Translations under genes and position numbers: made by a program | The notes under the pieces: model-generated | Databases searched by the model: none | What the model was told of the DNA's origin: nothing | Seen by the model: only the letters and a program-made list of their open reading frames with translations | DNA from: an uncultured Alphaproteobacteria bacterium | GTDB lineage: Bacteria > Pseudomonadota > Alphaproteobacteria > Methylaequorales > Methylaequoraceae | Length of the DNA: 64,000 bases | Assembly (NCBI GenBank): GCA_902536655.1 | Contig: CACAYF010000006.1 | Span: forward strand, 29,793 to 93,792 | Reading direction: 5' to 3' | In this document: positions 17,265 to 25,687 of the stretch, in pieces | Layout of the letters: every line of letters begins with the position of its first letter | Position numbering within the stretch: the stretch's first letter is position 1

Positions 17265-18538
17265 TAATTTTCAATTCTAAAATAAACTGTTTTTTTTCTT
17301 ATAAAGTTTTGTCTATTTATCTGTTTTAATGCTTTCATCATATTTTTTTCTAAACAATTGTGAGTTGTAATTACAATTGTTGCATCATTCGAATTTTCAA
17401 ACTCCATTTCCTTTTGAAGCATTGATTTCATTGAGATTTTAAATATTTTGAATTGATTAGCTATTCCTGAAATTACGCCAGGTTTATCATATGTAGTGAA
17501 TCTAAGGTAATAGCTACCAAACCTTGATTGAAGGCTAGTTTCTTCATAATGAAACTTATGACTTTTTTTAAAACCATTTTTTCTTCTTGTTGATAAACTA
17601 ATTATATCACTCAAAACTGAGGTTGCTGTTGGATGTGCACCAGCTCCTTCACCAACGAAGCAACTTTTTTTACAAAAATTAGATTCCACAACTATTCCAT
17701 TATAAACACCGTCTATTTTTGCAATAAAAGAATCTTTAGATAACAAACATGGATAAACGAAGTTTTTGATATTTTTATTCCTTAATTCGGTTAAACCAAG
17801 CAATTTAATTTTATAACCAAGAGAATCTGCGATTTCTAAATCTTGAAGATCAACATTTTCAATACCTTCATTATCAATTTTCAAAACGTTTTTATAACAT
17901 CCAAAAGCCAATGATGAAAGAATCGAAAGTTTGTGGGCAGTATCTGTTCCGTCAATATCAAACTTTGGATCTGCCTCTGCGTAACCTAATTTTTGAGCAT
18001 CGCTTAGTATAGTCTTAAAATCTTTTTTGTATAAAAGCATATTACTTAAGATATAATTTGAAGTCCCATTTAATATGCCGTAGATTTTTGAAATTTTATT
18101 TGACAATAAAAACTCATCAATAACTTTTATAATTGGAATTCCTCCAGCAACTGCCGCTTCATATTTTAACAAACAATCATTTTTTTCCATTAATGAGTGT
18201 AATTGATGCCAAAATTTGGATACAAGAGCCTTGTTAGCTGTTACAACATTTTTTTTCTCACGAAGTGCATTAAAAACTATTTCTTTGGATACTCCTTTTT
18301 CTCCTCCAATTAATTCAACCAATATATCATAATTATTAAATTTTAATAATTCTTTAGCATCATCGAAAAAAACAGTGTTTTTAAAAGTAGCACCCTTAAA
18401 TTCTTGTTTTTTTCGACTGGCAATAGCTGAAATTTCTATTTTTGATTGTTTATCCTTGTATTTTAATAATAAATCTATAAGACCCTTGCCAACGGTTCCA
18501 ACACCAGCTATTGCTATCTTTGTTTTGCTATCCAACAC
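17261..18538 (-). CDS. hom: Homoserine dehydrogenase
   Basis: Reduces aspartate semialdehyde to homoserine for threonine and methionine synthesis. The 425 residues show the NAD(P) motif GVGTVGKGL (12-20), NVVTANKALVSK with the conserved Lys, AGGIPIIK, LNGTSNYIL, and GYAEADPKFDIDGTDTAHKL. A C-terminal ACT domain (about 345-420, starting RFTTYDKPGVISGIA) suggests threonine feedback control. It shares TTAA with the convergent phosphofructokinase stop. It feeds the MetY reaction encoded further along. Confidence 0.95.
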   Translation of the reverse strand: MLDSKTKIAIAGVGTVGKGLIDLLLKYKDKQSKIEISAIASRKKQEFKGATFKNTVFFDDAKELLKFNNYDILVELIGGEKGVSKEIVFNALREKKNVVTANKALVSKFWHQLHSLMEKNDCLLKYEAAVAGGIPIIKVIDEFLLSNKISKIYGILNGTSNYILSNMLLYKKDFKTILSDAQKLGYAEADPKFDIDGTDTAHKLSILSSLAFGCYKNVLKIDNEGIENVDLQDLEIADSLGYKIKLLGLTELRNKNIKNFVYPCLLSKDSFIAKIDGVYNGIVVESNFCKKSCFVGEGAGAHPTATSVLSDIISLSTRRKNGFKKSHKFHYEETSLQSRFGSYYLRFTTYDKPGVISGIANQFKIFKISMKSMLQKEMEFENSNDATIVITTHNCLEKNMMKALKQINRQNFIRKKTVYFRIENY

Positions 18539-18541
18539 AAA

Positions 18542-19297
18542 TTAATAGATTAAAAAAATTTCTGTTCTCTGGTTTGCTTTCGTGCCAGCAGGCATATTCT
18601 CTTTAAAAAGTGGTTTTGTGTCTGATACTGCTTCTGTTAATAGATTACTACTAGGGAAGTTATGTTTCTTAATAAAAATATCAGCTACAGATTGTGCTCT
18701 CCTATCAGAAATATTAAAATTTACTAGCTTGTGTTTGGCTAATGGCATATCTTTTGTTCTTATGCTTGCATGACCAACTATTTTTATTTTTGCTTCCCTC
18801 TCTTTCGCAATTTTTGCAATTTTTTTAATTTTTCTCAAGCCAGAACCGTCAACTTGACTTGAGCCACTGTAGAAATTAATTGTCGCAACCCTGTATTGTA
18901 TTTTGTCATTAATACTGAGTTTAGGAAGTGGAATTTCAAGATTTTGCAAAGAAGCATTTTCTTCAATTTTTTCATTTTCAGCGATTTCAACAACAGGTGT
19001 TTCAACAGTCTCCGCTGGAGACTCATCTGCCTGACCTTGATCAAGTAGAACGCTATCATATTCCTGAGTCGGTGATGGGTCTAATTTTTCTTCAGATATT
19101 TCTAGTTCTGGCTCCTTATTTAGTTCTGGGAGAGTTGAATTTGTCTCTTCTTGTTGTATGTCTGACAGAAGTTGACCAACCTCATCTACCGGTTCAACGT
19201 CAGATTGGCCTGTTCCAATAATGTCAGAAACAGAGATACATCCGCTCAGAAGTAAAAAAAATAATAAAATTTGATATTTTTGTGTGATTTTTTTCAA
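18542..19297 (-). CDS. OmpA-domain lipoprotein
   Basis: Envelope lipoprotein of 251 residues. The lipobox LLSGC places the lipidated Cys at position 20. An acidic low-complexity linker rich in Glu, Pro, Ser and Asp follows (about 30-120), then a C-terminal OmpA-like peptidoglycan-binding domain with INFYSGSSQVDGSGLRKI, KIVGHASIRT and SDRRAQSVADIFIKK. It probably tethers outer membrane to cell wall, like Pal but with a different linker and no tol genes nearby. It precedes hom by 3 nt on the same strand and may be co-transcribed with it. Confidence 0.8.
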   Translation of the reverse strand: MKKITQKYQILLFFLLLSGCISVSDIIGTGQSDVEPVDEVGQLLSDIQQEETNSTLPELNKEPELEISEEKLDPSPTQEYDSVLLDQGQADESPAETVETPVVEIAENEKIEENASLQNLEIPLPKLSINDKIQYRVATINFYSGSSQVDGSGLRKIKKIAKIAKEREAKIKIVGHASIRTKDMPLAKHKLVNFNISDRRAQSVADIFIKKHNFPSSNLLTEAVSDTKPLFKENMPAGTKANQRTEIFLIY

Positions 19298-19345
19298 ATT
19301 AACTTCCTTACTTAAGAAGTATAGTTAAAAAAAAGAAATCTGAAA

Positions 19346-19885
19346 CTACTTTTTTAAAAATTCTTGACTAAGATTGTAATATACGTCAGGGGTATTTATC
19401 AACAATCTTTCTTCTGTGTCTGAAATTTTTCTTACAAATCGAGCAGGATTTCCTGCCCATAACTCCCTGGTTTTTACTTTTGTTCCTGGTGGCACGATAG
19501 CTCCGGCTGCAATAAACGCAAAATCTTCTATTTTTGATTGATCTAAAATTACTGAACCCATACCTATGAGAGAATTTTTCCCGATTTCACATGCATGAAT
19601 AGTGGCATTGTGACCTATTGTAACGTTATCAGAAATGATTGTTGGGCTTCCTTTTTTTCCTTTAGCTGAAAAACCATAGGAAGAAACGTGAATTACTGTA
19701 CCATCTTGAATATTACATTTTTTTCCAATTCTGACATAATTAACGTCCGCCCTTATTACTGAGTTATACCAAATATTCGATTGGTCTTCGATATTTACGT
19801 CACCAATTATCATTACACCATCTGCTAGGAAGACTGAATCTTTAATTTTCGGAATTTTATCTTTATATTTCAAAATTTTGTTCAC
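19346..19885 (-). CDS. Gamma-carbonic anhydrase-like hexapeptide-repeat protein
   Basis: Left-handed beta-helix protein of the YrdA/PaaY/gamma-carbonic anhydrase family, 179 residues. The repeat ladder runs about 12-140. Candidate zinc ligands are the His in TVIHVS and the two in GHNATIHAC, which match the three-His site of the family. The WAGNPARFVRKI motif near the C-terminus is typical. It overlaps the argC stop by one base (TAATG), an arrangement seen downstream of argC in alphaproteobacteria. Carbonic anhydrase activity is plausible but many members are of unknown role. Confidence 0.85.
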   Translation of the reverse strand: MNKILKYKDKIPKIKDSVFLADGVMIIGDVNIEDQSNIWYNSVIRADVNYVRIGKKCNIQDGTVIHVSSYGFSAKGKKGSPTIISDNVTIGHNATIHACEIGKNSLIGMGSVILDQSKIEDFAFIAAGAIVPPGTKVKTRELWAGNPARFVRKISDTEERLLINTPDVYYNLSQEFLKK

Positions 19886-20898
19886 TAGATTAAGGACTCC
19901 GTTTCCTCAAAATCAAACATGATATTCATGTTTTGTATAGCTTGTCCTGCAGCTCCTTTTACTAAATTATCAATACAACTTACAATTACTATTTTTTTTT
20001 TTGAATAATCTGAAAATAAATTTATTGCCATATTATTTGTATTTAGAACTTCCTTGACCTGAGGAACTTTATTACCTGAGTAAACCTTTATAAAAGGTTC
20101 GTCGATGTAGAAGTTTTTTATAGTTTTGTAGTAATCTTTTTCATTAAATTCTTTTTCTAAATAAATCGTGGACTGTATTCCCGTTATAATTGGTAAAACA
20201 TGAGGAACAAAAGTAAAGGATACTTTTTTATTAATAAGTCTGACTTCTTGTTCAATTTCTGGATAATGTTTATGTCTTTCAATACCGTAGGAAAAAAAAT
20301 TACCACTTATTTCAGAAAAAAGATTTTCGACTCTTGGTTGTTTACCCGCTCCACTTATACCTGATTTTGAATCAATTATTATATCTTTAATACTAAATTT
20401 CTTCTCTTTAATCAAAGGAATGAGCGGAAGTAAAATAGACGTTGGGTAACATCCTGGATTTGAAATAAATTTACTATTCTTTATTTTTTTTCTGTAAACC
20501 TCAGATAAACCGTAACAAAATTTCTCTTTAAGTGCATACGATTCATGAGATAAATTATAAAACTCTTGGTATTTTTCTTTAGAATTAAGCCTGAAGTCGC
20601 CAGATAAATCTATAATAGAAATTTTAGGGTCGAGATTTTTTATGATTTCTTTTTGCAATTTACCATTAGGCAGACAACTAAAAATTAAATCTGTTTTACT
20701 AAAATCAAAATCTTTATAATTGGAAATTTTAATTTCATTATATTTGTTTAAATTTTCAAATAAATCTCCTAATTTTTTTCCTAATGTTGAACTACCAAAG
20801 ACACCAAGTAAATTAGTTTGCTTATGTTTATCTAAATAGTAAAGAAGTTTTGATCCAGTATAACCGGATACACCAAAGATACACACATTTAATGACAT
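19885..20898 (-). CDS. argC: N-acetyl-gamma-glutamyl-phosphate reductase
   Basis: NADPH-dependent third step of arginine synthesis. The 337 residues include the Rossmann start FGVSGYTGSKLLYYL (8-22), the catalytic-cysteine motif SNPGCYPTSILLPL (about 143-156), and IDSKSGISGAGKQPR. It follows rpsI by 3 nt, so it probably belongs to the rplM-rpsI transcript. Confidence 0.95.
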   Translation of the reverse strand: MSLNVCIFGVSGYTGSKLLYYLDKHKQTNLLGVFGSSTLGKKLGDLFENLNKYNEIKISNYKDFDFSKTDLIFSCLPNGKLQKEIIKNLDPKISIIDLSGDFRLNSKEKYQEFYNLSHESYALKEKFCYGLSEVYRKKIKNSKFISNPGCYPTSILLPLIPLIKEKKFSIKDIIIDSKSGISGAGKQPRVENLFSEISGNFFSYGIERHKHYPEIEQEVRLINKKVSFTFVPHVLPIITGIQSTIYLEKEFNEKDYYKTIKNFYIDEPFIKVYSGNKVPQVKEVLNTNNMAINLFSDYSKKKIVIVSCIDNLVKGAAGQAIQNMNIMFDFEETESLI

Positions 20899-20901
20899 AT
20901 C

Positions 20902-21366
20902 TTATCTTTTTGAAAATTGTGGGCTTCTTCTAGCTTTATGTTTACCAAATTTTTTTCTTTCAACTTTTCGGGCATCACGAGTTAAAAATCCGGCTTTTTT
21001 TAATTTTTTTCTTAAAGAAGGATCAAAGTTTACAAGAGCTCTGCTAATACCATGTCTTAAAGCTCCAGCTTGTCCAGACAACCCACCACCAGAAACTGTC
21101 GCAAAAACTTCAAGTTTATCTAGATAATCAGTTTTAAATAGTGGCTCTTCAAGGATTGTACTGTATATTTTTCTTTTGAAATAATCTTTGCTGGATTTTC
21201 CATTTACTGAAATTTTGTTGCTTCCATGTTTAAGCCATACTCTAGATACAGAAGTTTTTCTTCTTCCAGTGGCGTATGCTCTTCCTAAATTATCGAGTTT
21301 TGGAGCTCTTGGCGAAGCGCTATCTGCACTTTCAATGTTATTTTCTTCTAAAACTTTTTCATTCAT
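20902..21366 (-). CDS. rpsI: 30S ribosomal protein S9
   Basis: Small-subunit head protein whose C-terminal tail reaches the P site. The 154 residues carry an alphaproteobacterial-style N-terminal extension of about 28 residues, then YATGRRKTSVSRVWL, GGGLSGQAGALRHGISRAL, and the basic C-terminus KFGKHKARRSPQFSKR. The ATG overlaps the rplM stop by 4 nt. Confidence 0.97.
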   Translation of the reverse strand: MNEKVLEENNIESADSASPRAPKLDNLGRAYATGRRKTSVSRVWLKHGSNKISVNGKSSKDYFKRKIYSTILEEPLFKTDYLDKLEVFATVSGGGLSGQAGALRHGISRALVNFDPSLRKKLKKAGFLTRDARKVERKKFGKHKARRSPQFSKR

Positions 21367-21827
21367 CGATTCACTCTGTTTTTTCTATTAAGAGAACCAA
21401 AGTCAAAAGTTTCTGGTTTTTGTGCTTCTAATTTATGATGTTCGTCTTTAAAAATTCTTAAATTGGAAAGTTGTTTTTTTGTTAAAGCGTTTGATGTCAT
21501 CATTCTTTCAACAGCTTTTTTTATTATTGATTCAGGGTTAGTGCCTTTGATTATGTCCTTAAAATACAACTCTTTAAGACCACCTGGATAACCTGTATGC
21601 TTGTAATATTTTTTTGCTTTAACCTTGTTACCAGTCATCATAACTTTTTTTGCATTTATAACAACAACGTTATCACCACAATCCAGGTGTGGAGTAAAAA
21701 TTGTTTTATGTTTTCCCCTTAAAATGGACGCTATTTTTGCAGCTAATCTTCCAAGAACTAAGCCGTCTGCATCTATTAGATACCATTTTTTTTTAATGTC
21801 TTTTTTTTTTAAACTATAGGTCAACAT
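21363..21827 (-). CDS. rplM: 50S ribosomal protein L13
   Basis: Early-assembly large-subunit protein. The 154 residues include WYLIDADGLVLGRLAAKIA, GDNVVVINAKKVMMTGNK, YKHTGYPGGLK and the C-terminal AQKPETFDF. It is the first gene of the rplM-rpsI-argC group. The leader seems very short: a promoter-like pair ends only about 10 nt before the ATG. Confidence 0.97.
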   Translation of the reverse strand: MLTYSLKKKDIKKKWYLIDADGLVLGRLAAKIASILRGKHKTIFTPHLDCGDNVVVINAKKVMMTGNKVKAKKYYKHTGYPGGLKELYFKDIIKGTNPESIIKKAVERMMTSNALTKKQLSNLRIFKDEHHKLEAQKPETFDFGSLNRKNRVNR

Positions 21828-21836
21828 ACCATATGC

Positions 21837-21864
21837 AAAATAGCTTAAAATTATTTAGTGTCAA
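21837..21864 (-). promoter_or_regulatory. Probable sigma70 promoter for rplM-rpsI
   Basis: On the minus strand TTGACA (21864-21859) and TATTTT (21842-21837) are 16 bp apart in the 45-bp gap downstream of cutA. The predicted start would fall within a few bases of the rplM ATG at 21827, implying a leaderless or nearly leaderless message. Confidence 0.45.
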
Positions 21865-21872
21865 CAACAAAA

Positions 21873-22193
21873 CTAACTTTTATGTGTTTGCAGAGCCCAT
21901 GAAAGATATTTTCTGTTCACTTTTTTTGTCTCCAATTGAATCACAAAAGGTATGTCATATGGGTGGGTATTTTTTATTAAATTCTCAACTTTATTTTTAG
22001 AAAGAAATGTTTTAATTATAAGTATTGATTCGTTAGATTTTTTTATGGATCCATCATCTTTGTAATAACTTTCAATGTTTTTAATTAGGTTTACACATAC
22101 AACCATTTTGTCATTAAGTACTGCTTTAGCAAGCTCTTTTGATTCCCTAGCTGATCCACAAGTTGTGTAAAAAATATTTATACTTGAACTCAT
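21873..22193 (-). CDS. cutA: Divalent-cation tolerance protein CutA
   Basis: Small trimeric CutA1 protein (106 residues), with ferredoxin-like fold. Typical segments are FYTTCGSARESKELAKAVL, VVCVNLIKNIESYYKDDG, ESILIIKTF, and HPYDIPFVIQLE. The family is linked to copper and divalent-metal tolerance, but its biochemical role is not settled. It sits alone between tRNA-Pro and rplM. Confidence 0.9.
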   Translation of the reverse strand: MSSSINIFYTTCGSARESKELAKAVLNDKMVVCVNLIKNIESYYKDDGSIKKSNESILIIKTFLSKNKVENLIKNTHPYDIPFVIQLETKKVNRKYLSWALQTHKS

Positions 22194-22199
22194 ATTTTA

Positions 22200-22278
22200 T
22201 GGTCGGGGCGACTGGATTTGAACCAGCGACCTCCCGCCCCCCAGACGGACGCGCTAAACCAGACTGCGCTACGCCCCG
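22200..22278 (-). tRNA. tRNA-Pro (GGG)
   Basis: A 79-nt cloverleaf: acceptor CGGGGCG/CGCCCCG, D arm GCGCAGTCTGGTTTAGCGC, anticodon stem TCCGT/GCGGG (two G-U pairs), loop CTGGGGG with anticodon GGG, T arm GCTGGTTCAAATCCAGT, discriminator A and encoded CCA. Its first 10 nt are also the end of the merR reading frame. Confidence 0.93.
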
Positions 22279-22598
22279 TTTGATATAGTATTTCTAATCT
22301 CAACAATAAGATCCTCAATTTCGTTAATTATAACTTTTTTTTTAGATTGAACATTTGATTTATTCTTTTCTTTAAAATAAAGATTTACTCCTTCGATTGA
22401 ATATTTTTTCTTTTGTAGGAGAAATTTAATTTCTTTTAATATCTGCATCTGATTACTTGAATAATATCTCGTTCCACCGGGTTTCCTTATTGGTTTTAAA
22501 ATATTAATTTTTTTTTCCCAGAAACGTATAACATAAATTGGTAAGTTCAGTTCCTTAGATATGAGTCCGATTTTTTTGAGAACGTTATTTCGCGTCAT
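22269..22598 (-). CDS. MerR-family transcriptional regulator
   Basis: DNA-binding protein (109 residues) with an N-terminal winged helix-turn-helix: KKIGLISKELNLPIYVIRFW, then KPIRKPGGTRYYSSNQMQIL. The C-terminal half is short and Lys-rich, with no cysteines for metal sensing. This gene lies after ihfA in many alphaproteobacteria, where its targets are generally unknown. Its start overlaps ihfA by 14 nt and its TAG stop lies within the acceptor/D-arm junction of tRNA-Pro. Confidence 0.88.
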   Translation of the reverse strand: MTRNNVLKKIGLISKELNLPIYVIRFWEKKINILKPIRKPGGTRYYSSNQMQILKEIKFLLQKKKYSIEGVNLYFKEKNKSNVQSKKKVIINEIEDLIVEIRNTISNGA

Positions 22599-22905
22599 TT
22601 TTCCCTGAACTTGTATTTATTAAGTTTATAAGAAAGTTTGAAGGTTTAAATCTTATGACATTTCTCTGAGAGATCATTACTTCTTCTTTTGTTTTTGGAT
22701 TTCTTCCAATTCTGGCTTTTTTATTTTTAATTTTAAAAATTCCAAAATTAACTATTTTTACATCTTTTTGTTTGATTAATTGTGACGAAATAATATTTAC
22801 AAAGGACTCAAAAAAAAATTTACACTCTCTTTTTGATAACCCAATATTTTCATTTAAATGACTAACAACCTTTTCTTTAGTCAGAACTTTTTTTGACATT
22901 AACAA
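22585..22905 (-). CDS. ihfA: Integration host factor alpha subunit (HU/IHF family)
   Basis: Nucleoid protein that bends DNA. The 106 residues show the HU/IHF fold: helix pair with SKRECKFFFESFVNIISSQL, then VKIVNFGIFKIKNKKARIGRN and the family signature GRNPKTKEEV, with the arm and its tip (about 63-85). The position in plsX-fabH-ihfA-merR supports the alpha subunit. The first or third codon could be the start; MLMSKK has two Met. Confidence 0.9.
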   Translation of the reverse strand: MLMSKKVLTKEKVVSHLNENIGLSKRECKFFFESFVNIISSQLIKQKDVKIVNFGIFKIKNKKARIGRNPKTKEEVMISQRNVIRFKPSNFLINLINTSSGKNDAK

Positions 22906-22915
22906 ATTATATATA

Positions 22916-23875
22916 TCATAACCTCAAAATACAACTACCCCATGTCAATCCCCCTCCAATTGCACATAAAGCTAATACATCGTTATTCTTAATTGTATTA
23001 TTTTCAATCGAACTCGACAAAGCCAAAGGTATTGAAGCTGCGGACGTATTAGCATGAAGTTTCACTGTACTTATCGTTTTTTGTTCATTAATACCAAGTT
23101 TTTTTGCTGTACTTGAAATTATTCTTTGATTTGCTTGGTGAGGTATAAACCAATTTATGTCGTCAATATTCAAGTTACAATCATCCAGCGCTTCTATTGT
23201 TGCTTCAGATAATTTGTTAACTGCTTGCTTGAAGACATCTTGACCGTTCATTCGAATTTTTCCAACTTTTTGATTTTTTGAAGGTCCTCCATCACTAAAT
23301 AGACTATCATGCCATGAACCGTCTGAAAAAAGTTTTGTAGATAGCACTCCAGATTCGCCATCAGATTGTCCTAATATTATTGCTCCGGCTCCATCTCCAA
23401 ATAGCACGCAAGTTCTTCTATCACTCCAATCAACGATTTTTGACAAAGTTTCAGCTCCAATAATAAGAATTTTTTTTGCTTTATTACATTTTATGAGTGA
23501 ATCGGCAATTTCAAGCGAATAGATAAAACCTGAACAAACTGCCTGAACATCAAATGCAGGAATATTTTTCATTCCTAATTGTGTCTGTACTTTTGTAGCA
23601 GTTGATGGAAATGTTTCATCAGGTGTAGTAGTCGCAAGAATAATACAATCAATGTCATTGCTTTTTAAATTAGCAGATTTTAAAGCTTTTTTTGATGCCA
23701 TTACAGCAAGGTCTGAGGTTAATTCATCTTTTAAAACTACATGCCTTTGTTTTATTCCAGTCCTAGTGAAAATCCATTCATCTGAAGTATCTACAAATTC
23801 TAAGAGATCTTTGTTTTTCAAAACTTTTGAGGGTAGAAAATAACCATGACCTAAAATTTTTGAACGAATTAGCAT
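22916..23875 (-). CDS. fabH: 3-oxoacyl-[ACP] synthase III
   Basis: Starts fatty-acid elongation by condensing acetyl-CoA with malonyl-ACP. The 319 residues have the thiolase fold with catalytic Cys in DVQAVCSGFIYSLEI, His in WFIPHQANQRII, and Asn in LHANTSAASIPLAL. The ending IGGGLTWGSCILRL is typical. It begins directly after the plsX stop with no spacer. Confidence 0.96.
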   Translation of the reverse strand: MLIRSKILGHGYFLPSKVLKNKDLLEFVDTSDEWIFTRTGIKQRHVVLKDELTSDLAVMASKKALKSANLKSNDIDCIILATTTPDETFPSTATKVQTQLGMKNIPAFDVQAVCSGFIYSLEIADSLIKCNKAKKILIIGAETLSKIVDWSDRRTCVLFGDGAGAIILGQSDGESGVLSTKLFSDGSWHDSLFSDGGPSKNQKVGKIRMNGQDVFKQAVNKLSEATIEALDDCNLNIDDINWFIPHQANQRIISSTAKKLGINEQKTISTVKLHANTSAASIPLALSSSIENNTIKNNDVLALCAIGGGLTWGSCILRL

Positions 23876-24886
23876 TTATTTATACAATTCTAGCTTTTTT
23901 TCAATTTGATTAATATACGAATTTTCAATTAGAGAGACTGCAACCCCTATAGCGTTACAAAAACCAAAAGCATCTGTTCCACCATGACTCTTCACTACTA
24001 TTCCATTTAAGCCCAACAATACTGCACCATTATATTTGCGTGGATCAATTCTAGTTTTGAATCTATTTAAAGCTGGTTTTGAAAGAAGGTATCCAATTTT
24101 TGAAATAAATGAACTGTTGTATGAATTTTTTAAGAATGTGAAAATCAGTTCCGCTACACCTTCAGCAGTTTTTAAAGCTATATTTCCAGAAAATCCGTCT
24201 GTAACTACAACATCAACAATACCTTTATTAATATCATTACCCTCAACAAAACCATGAAAATTAATTTTTTTATCTATTTTTGTAAGATCTGAGTGTGTTT
24301 GTTTAACCATCTCATTACCTTTAATAAGTTCAGAACCCACATTTAATAAGCCTATCTTTGGCCTCTGTATTCCGAGCACTGCTTGAGAAAATATGTCACC
24401 CATTAATGCAAACTGTACTAAATTATCATTTGAACAATCGACATTTGCACCCAAGTCCAATATCACCGTTTGACCTTTCATAGTAGGCATCAGACCTGCT
24501 ATTGCTGGTCGGTTGATTCCTTTCAATGTCTTCAATACAAACTTTGATATCGCCATGAGAGCTCCAGTGTTTCCAGCTGATACGAAACCGTGAGATTCAC
24601 TATTCGATAGATTGTTGATACCAAGTCTCATGCTTGACTTTTTTAGTTTTCTTAATGCAGTTACTGGTTCATCATCTGATTTTATATTTTCTTCGGTATG
24701 AAAAAATTCGGCATTAATAACACCAGATTTTTTTAATTCTGGTTCGGATATATTTTGATCTCCAAACAATTTAAATTTAACGTTTGGATAGATTTTGGAT
24801 GCCATCTTAACGCCTTCTACAGTTGCCTTTGGACCTTGATCTCCTCCCATAACATCGATGGCCAATACTATTTCTTTCAAAATCAA
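23876..24886 (-). CDS. plsX: Phosphate acyltransferase PlsX
   Basis: Makes acyl-phosphate from acyl-ACP for phospholipid synthesis. The 336 residues include VLAIDVMGGDQGPKATVEGV, GFVSAGNTGALMAISKF, GLNVGSE-like GLLNVGSELIKG, VVVTDGFSGNIALKTAEGV and VKSHGGTDAFGF. No ATG is available near the N-terminus. The given start is TTG; a second in-frame TTG two codons later is also possible, with AAGGG 8-14 nt upstream. It follows rpmF by 8 nt. Confidence 0.94.
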   Translation of the reverse strand: MILKEIVLAIDVMGGDQGPKATVEGVKMASKIYPNVKFKLFGDQNISEPELKKSGVINAEFFHTEENIKSDDEPVTALRKLKKSSMRLGINNLSNSESHGFVSAGNTGALMAISKFVLKTLKGINRPAIAGLMPTMKGQTVILDLGANVDCSNDNLVQFALMGDIFSQAVLGIQRPKIGLLNVGSELIKGNEMVKQTHSDLTKIDKKINFHGFVEGNDINKGIVDVVVTDGFSGNIALKTAEGVAELIFTFLKNSYNSSFISKIGYLLSKPALNRFKTRIDPRKYNGAVLLGLNGIVVKSHGGTDAFGFCNAIGVAVSLIENSYINQIEKKLELYK

Positions 24887-24894
24887 CCCTTGTT

Positions 24895-25107
24895 TTACTT
24901 TTCGGTATCTAAATCAGAATCCTCACTAGACTCTGTCTTATCAATGATTTCTTTTTTATTATAATAACCGCATGAATTACAAATATGATGAGGAAGTTTG
25001 AATTCACCACAGTTAGGACATTCAGTTGAATTAACCGCAAACTGTGAATGATGAGACCTTCGTTTACCTTTTCTGGATGGTGTTGTTTTTCTTTTTGGAA
25101 CTGCCAC
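24895..25107 (-). CDS. rpmF: 50S ribosomal protein L32
   Basis: Small large-subunit protein, 70 residues. AVPKRKTTPSRKGKRRSHH opens the protein, followed by a zinc-ribbon with CPNC and CNSCGYY. The C-terminal tail ESSEDSDLDTEK is unusually acidic. The start codon is GTG with AAGGA about 10 nt upstream. It heads the rpmF-plsX-fabH-ihfA-merR group. Confidence 0.95.
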   Translation of the reverse strand: MAVPKRKTTPSRKGKRRSHHSQFAVNSTECPNCGEFKLPHHICNSCGYYNKKEIIDKTESSEDSDLDTEK

Positions 25108-25182
25108 TTTATATTTTCCTTAAAATAGTATTCTTGACTTGTACATAAATTTAAAAAAATAACAATATATTTTTTAAATACT

Positions 25183-25686
25183 TTATTTACTTACGAATAG
25201 ATCTGCTTTCCAGAAGTCTTTCTGGTCAAGTTTCTTCAAATAAATTAAATTAAGGCTTAAGTAATCAGTCATTAATTTTGAAGCTACAGGGCCTTTTAAA
25301 TTTTTATTGATAACCTCTTTTAATTTTTTTTTTCCTGCGATTTCAAAATTATCAAATATTTCGCTAAACGTATATAATCTACCATAAAAATTTTCTACAA
25401 ATTTTCTTATTTTTTTTCTCAAACTTGTTTCCGAGCCTCCAAGCTCTATAACCATTCCTTCAAGATCTTTTATAAAAATATTTATTAAATATTCTAGATA
25501 TTTTTCATTCATATTTTTTGTTTTCATGTACCACAGAATAAGTATAAAATTCAGCTGAAAAAATTCTCTAAAGTGATCAGTATTATTAGGGCCAGACTTT
25601 AAGGAATAATAAGAAACTTTTGATTCCTCAACTATTTTGTAGTAAATATTATTTAAATCTTTTTTTTTTTTATTAAAAATTAACAT
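25183..25686 (-). CDS. Ubiquinol-cytochrome c chaperone (CBP3-like)
   Basis: Assembly factor for the cytochrome bc1 complex, related to mitochondrial CBP3. The 167 residues contain the family pattern IYYKIVEESKVSYYSLKSG near the N-terminus, a central LEYLINIFIKDLEGMVIELG, and FVENFYGRLYTFSEIF. In alphaproteobacteria this gene is found beside rpmF/plsX and divergent from bamE, as here, which supports the call. Its ATG is separated from the divergent bamE ATG by one base. The DUF177 gene that usually lies between it and rpmF is absent. Confidence 0.8.
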   Translation of the reverse strand: MLIFNKKKKDLNNIYYKIVEESKVSYYSLKSGPNNTDHFREFFQLNFILILWYMKTKNMNEKYLEYLINIFIKDLEGMVIELGGSETSLRKKIRKFVENFYGRLYTFSEIFDNFEIAGKKKLKEVINKNLKGPVASKLMTDYLSLNLIYLKKLDQKDFWKADLFVSK

Positions 25687-25687
25687 T

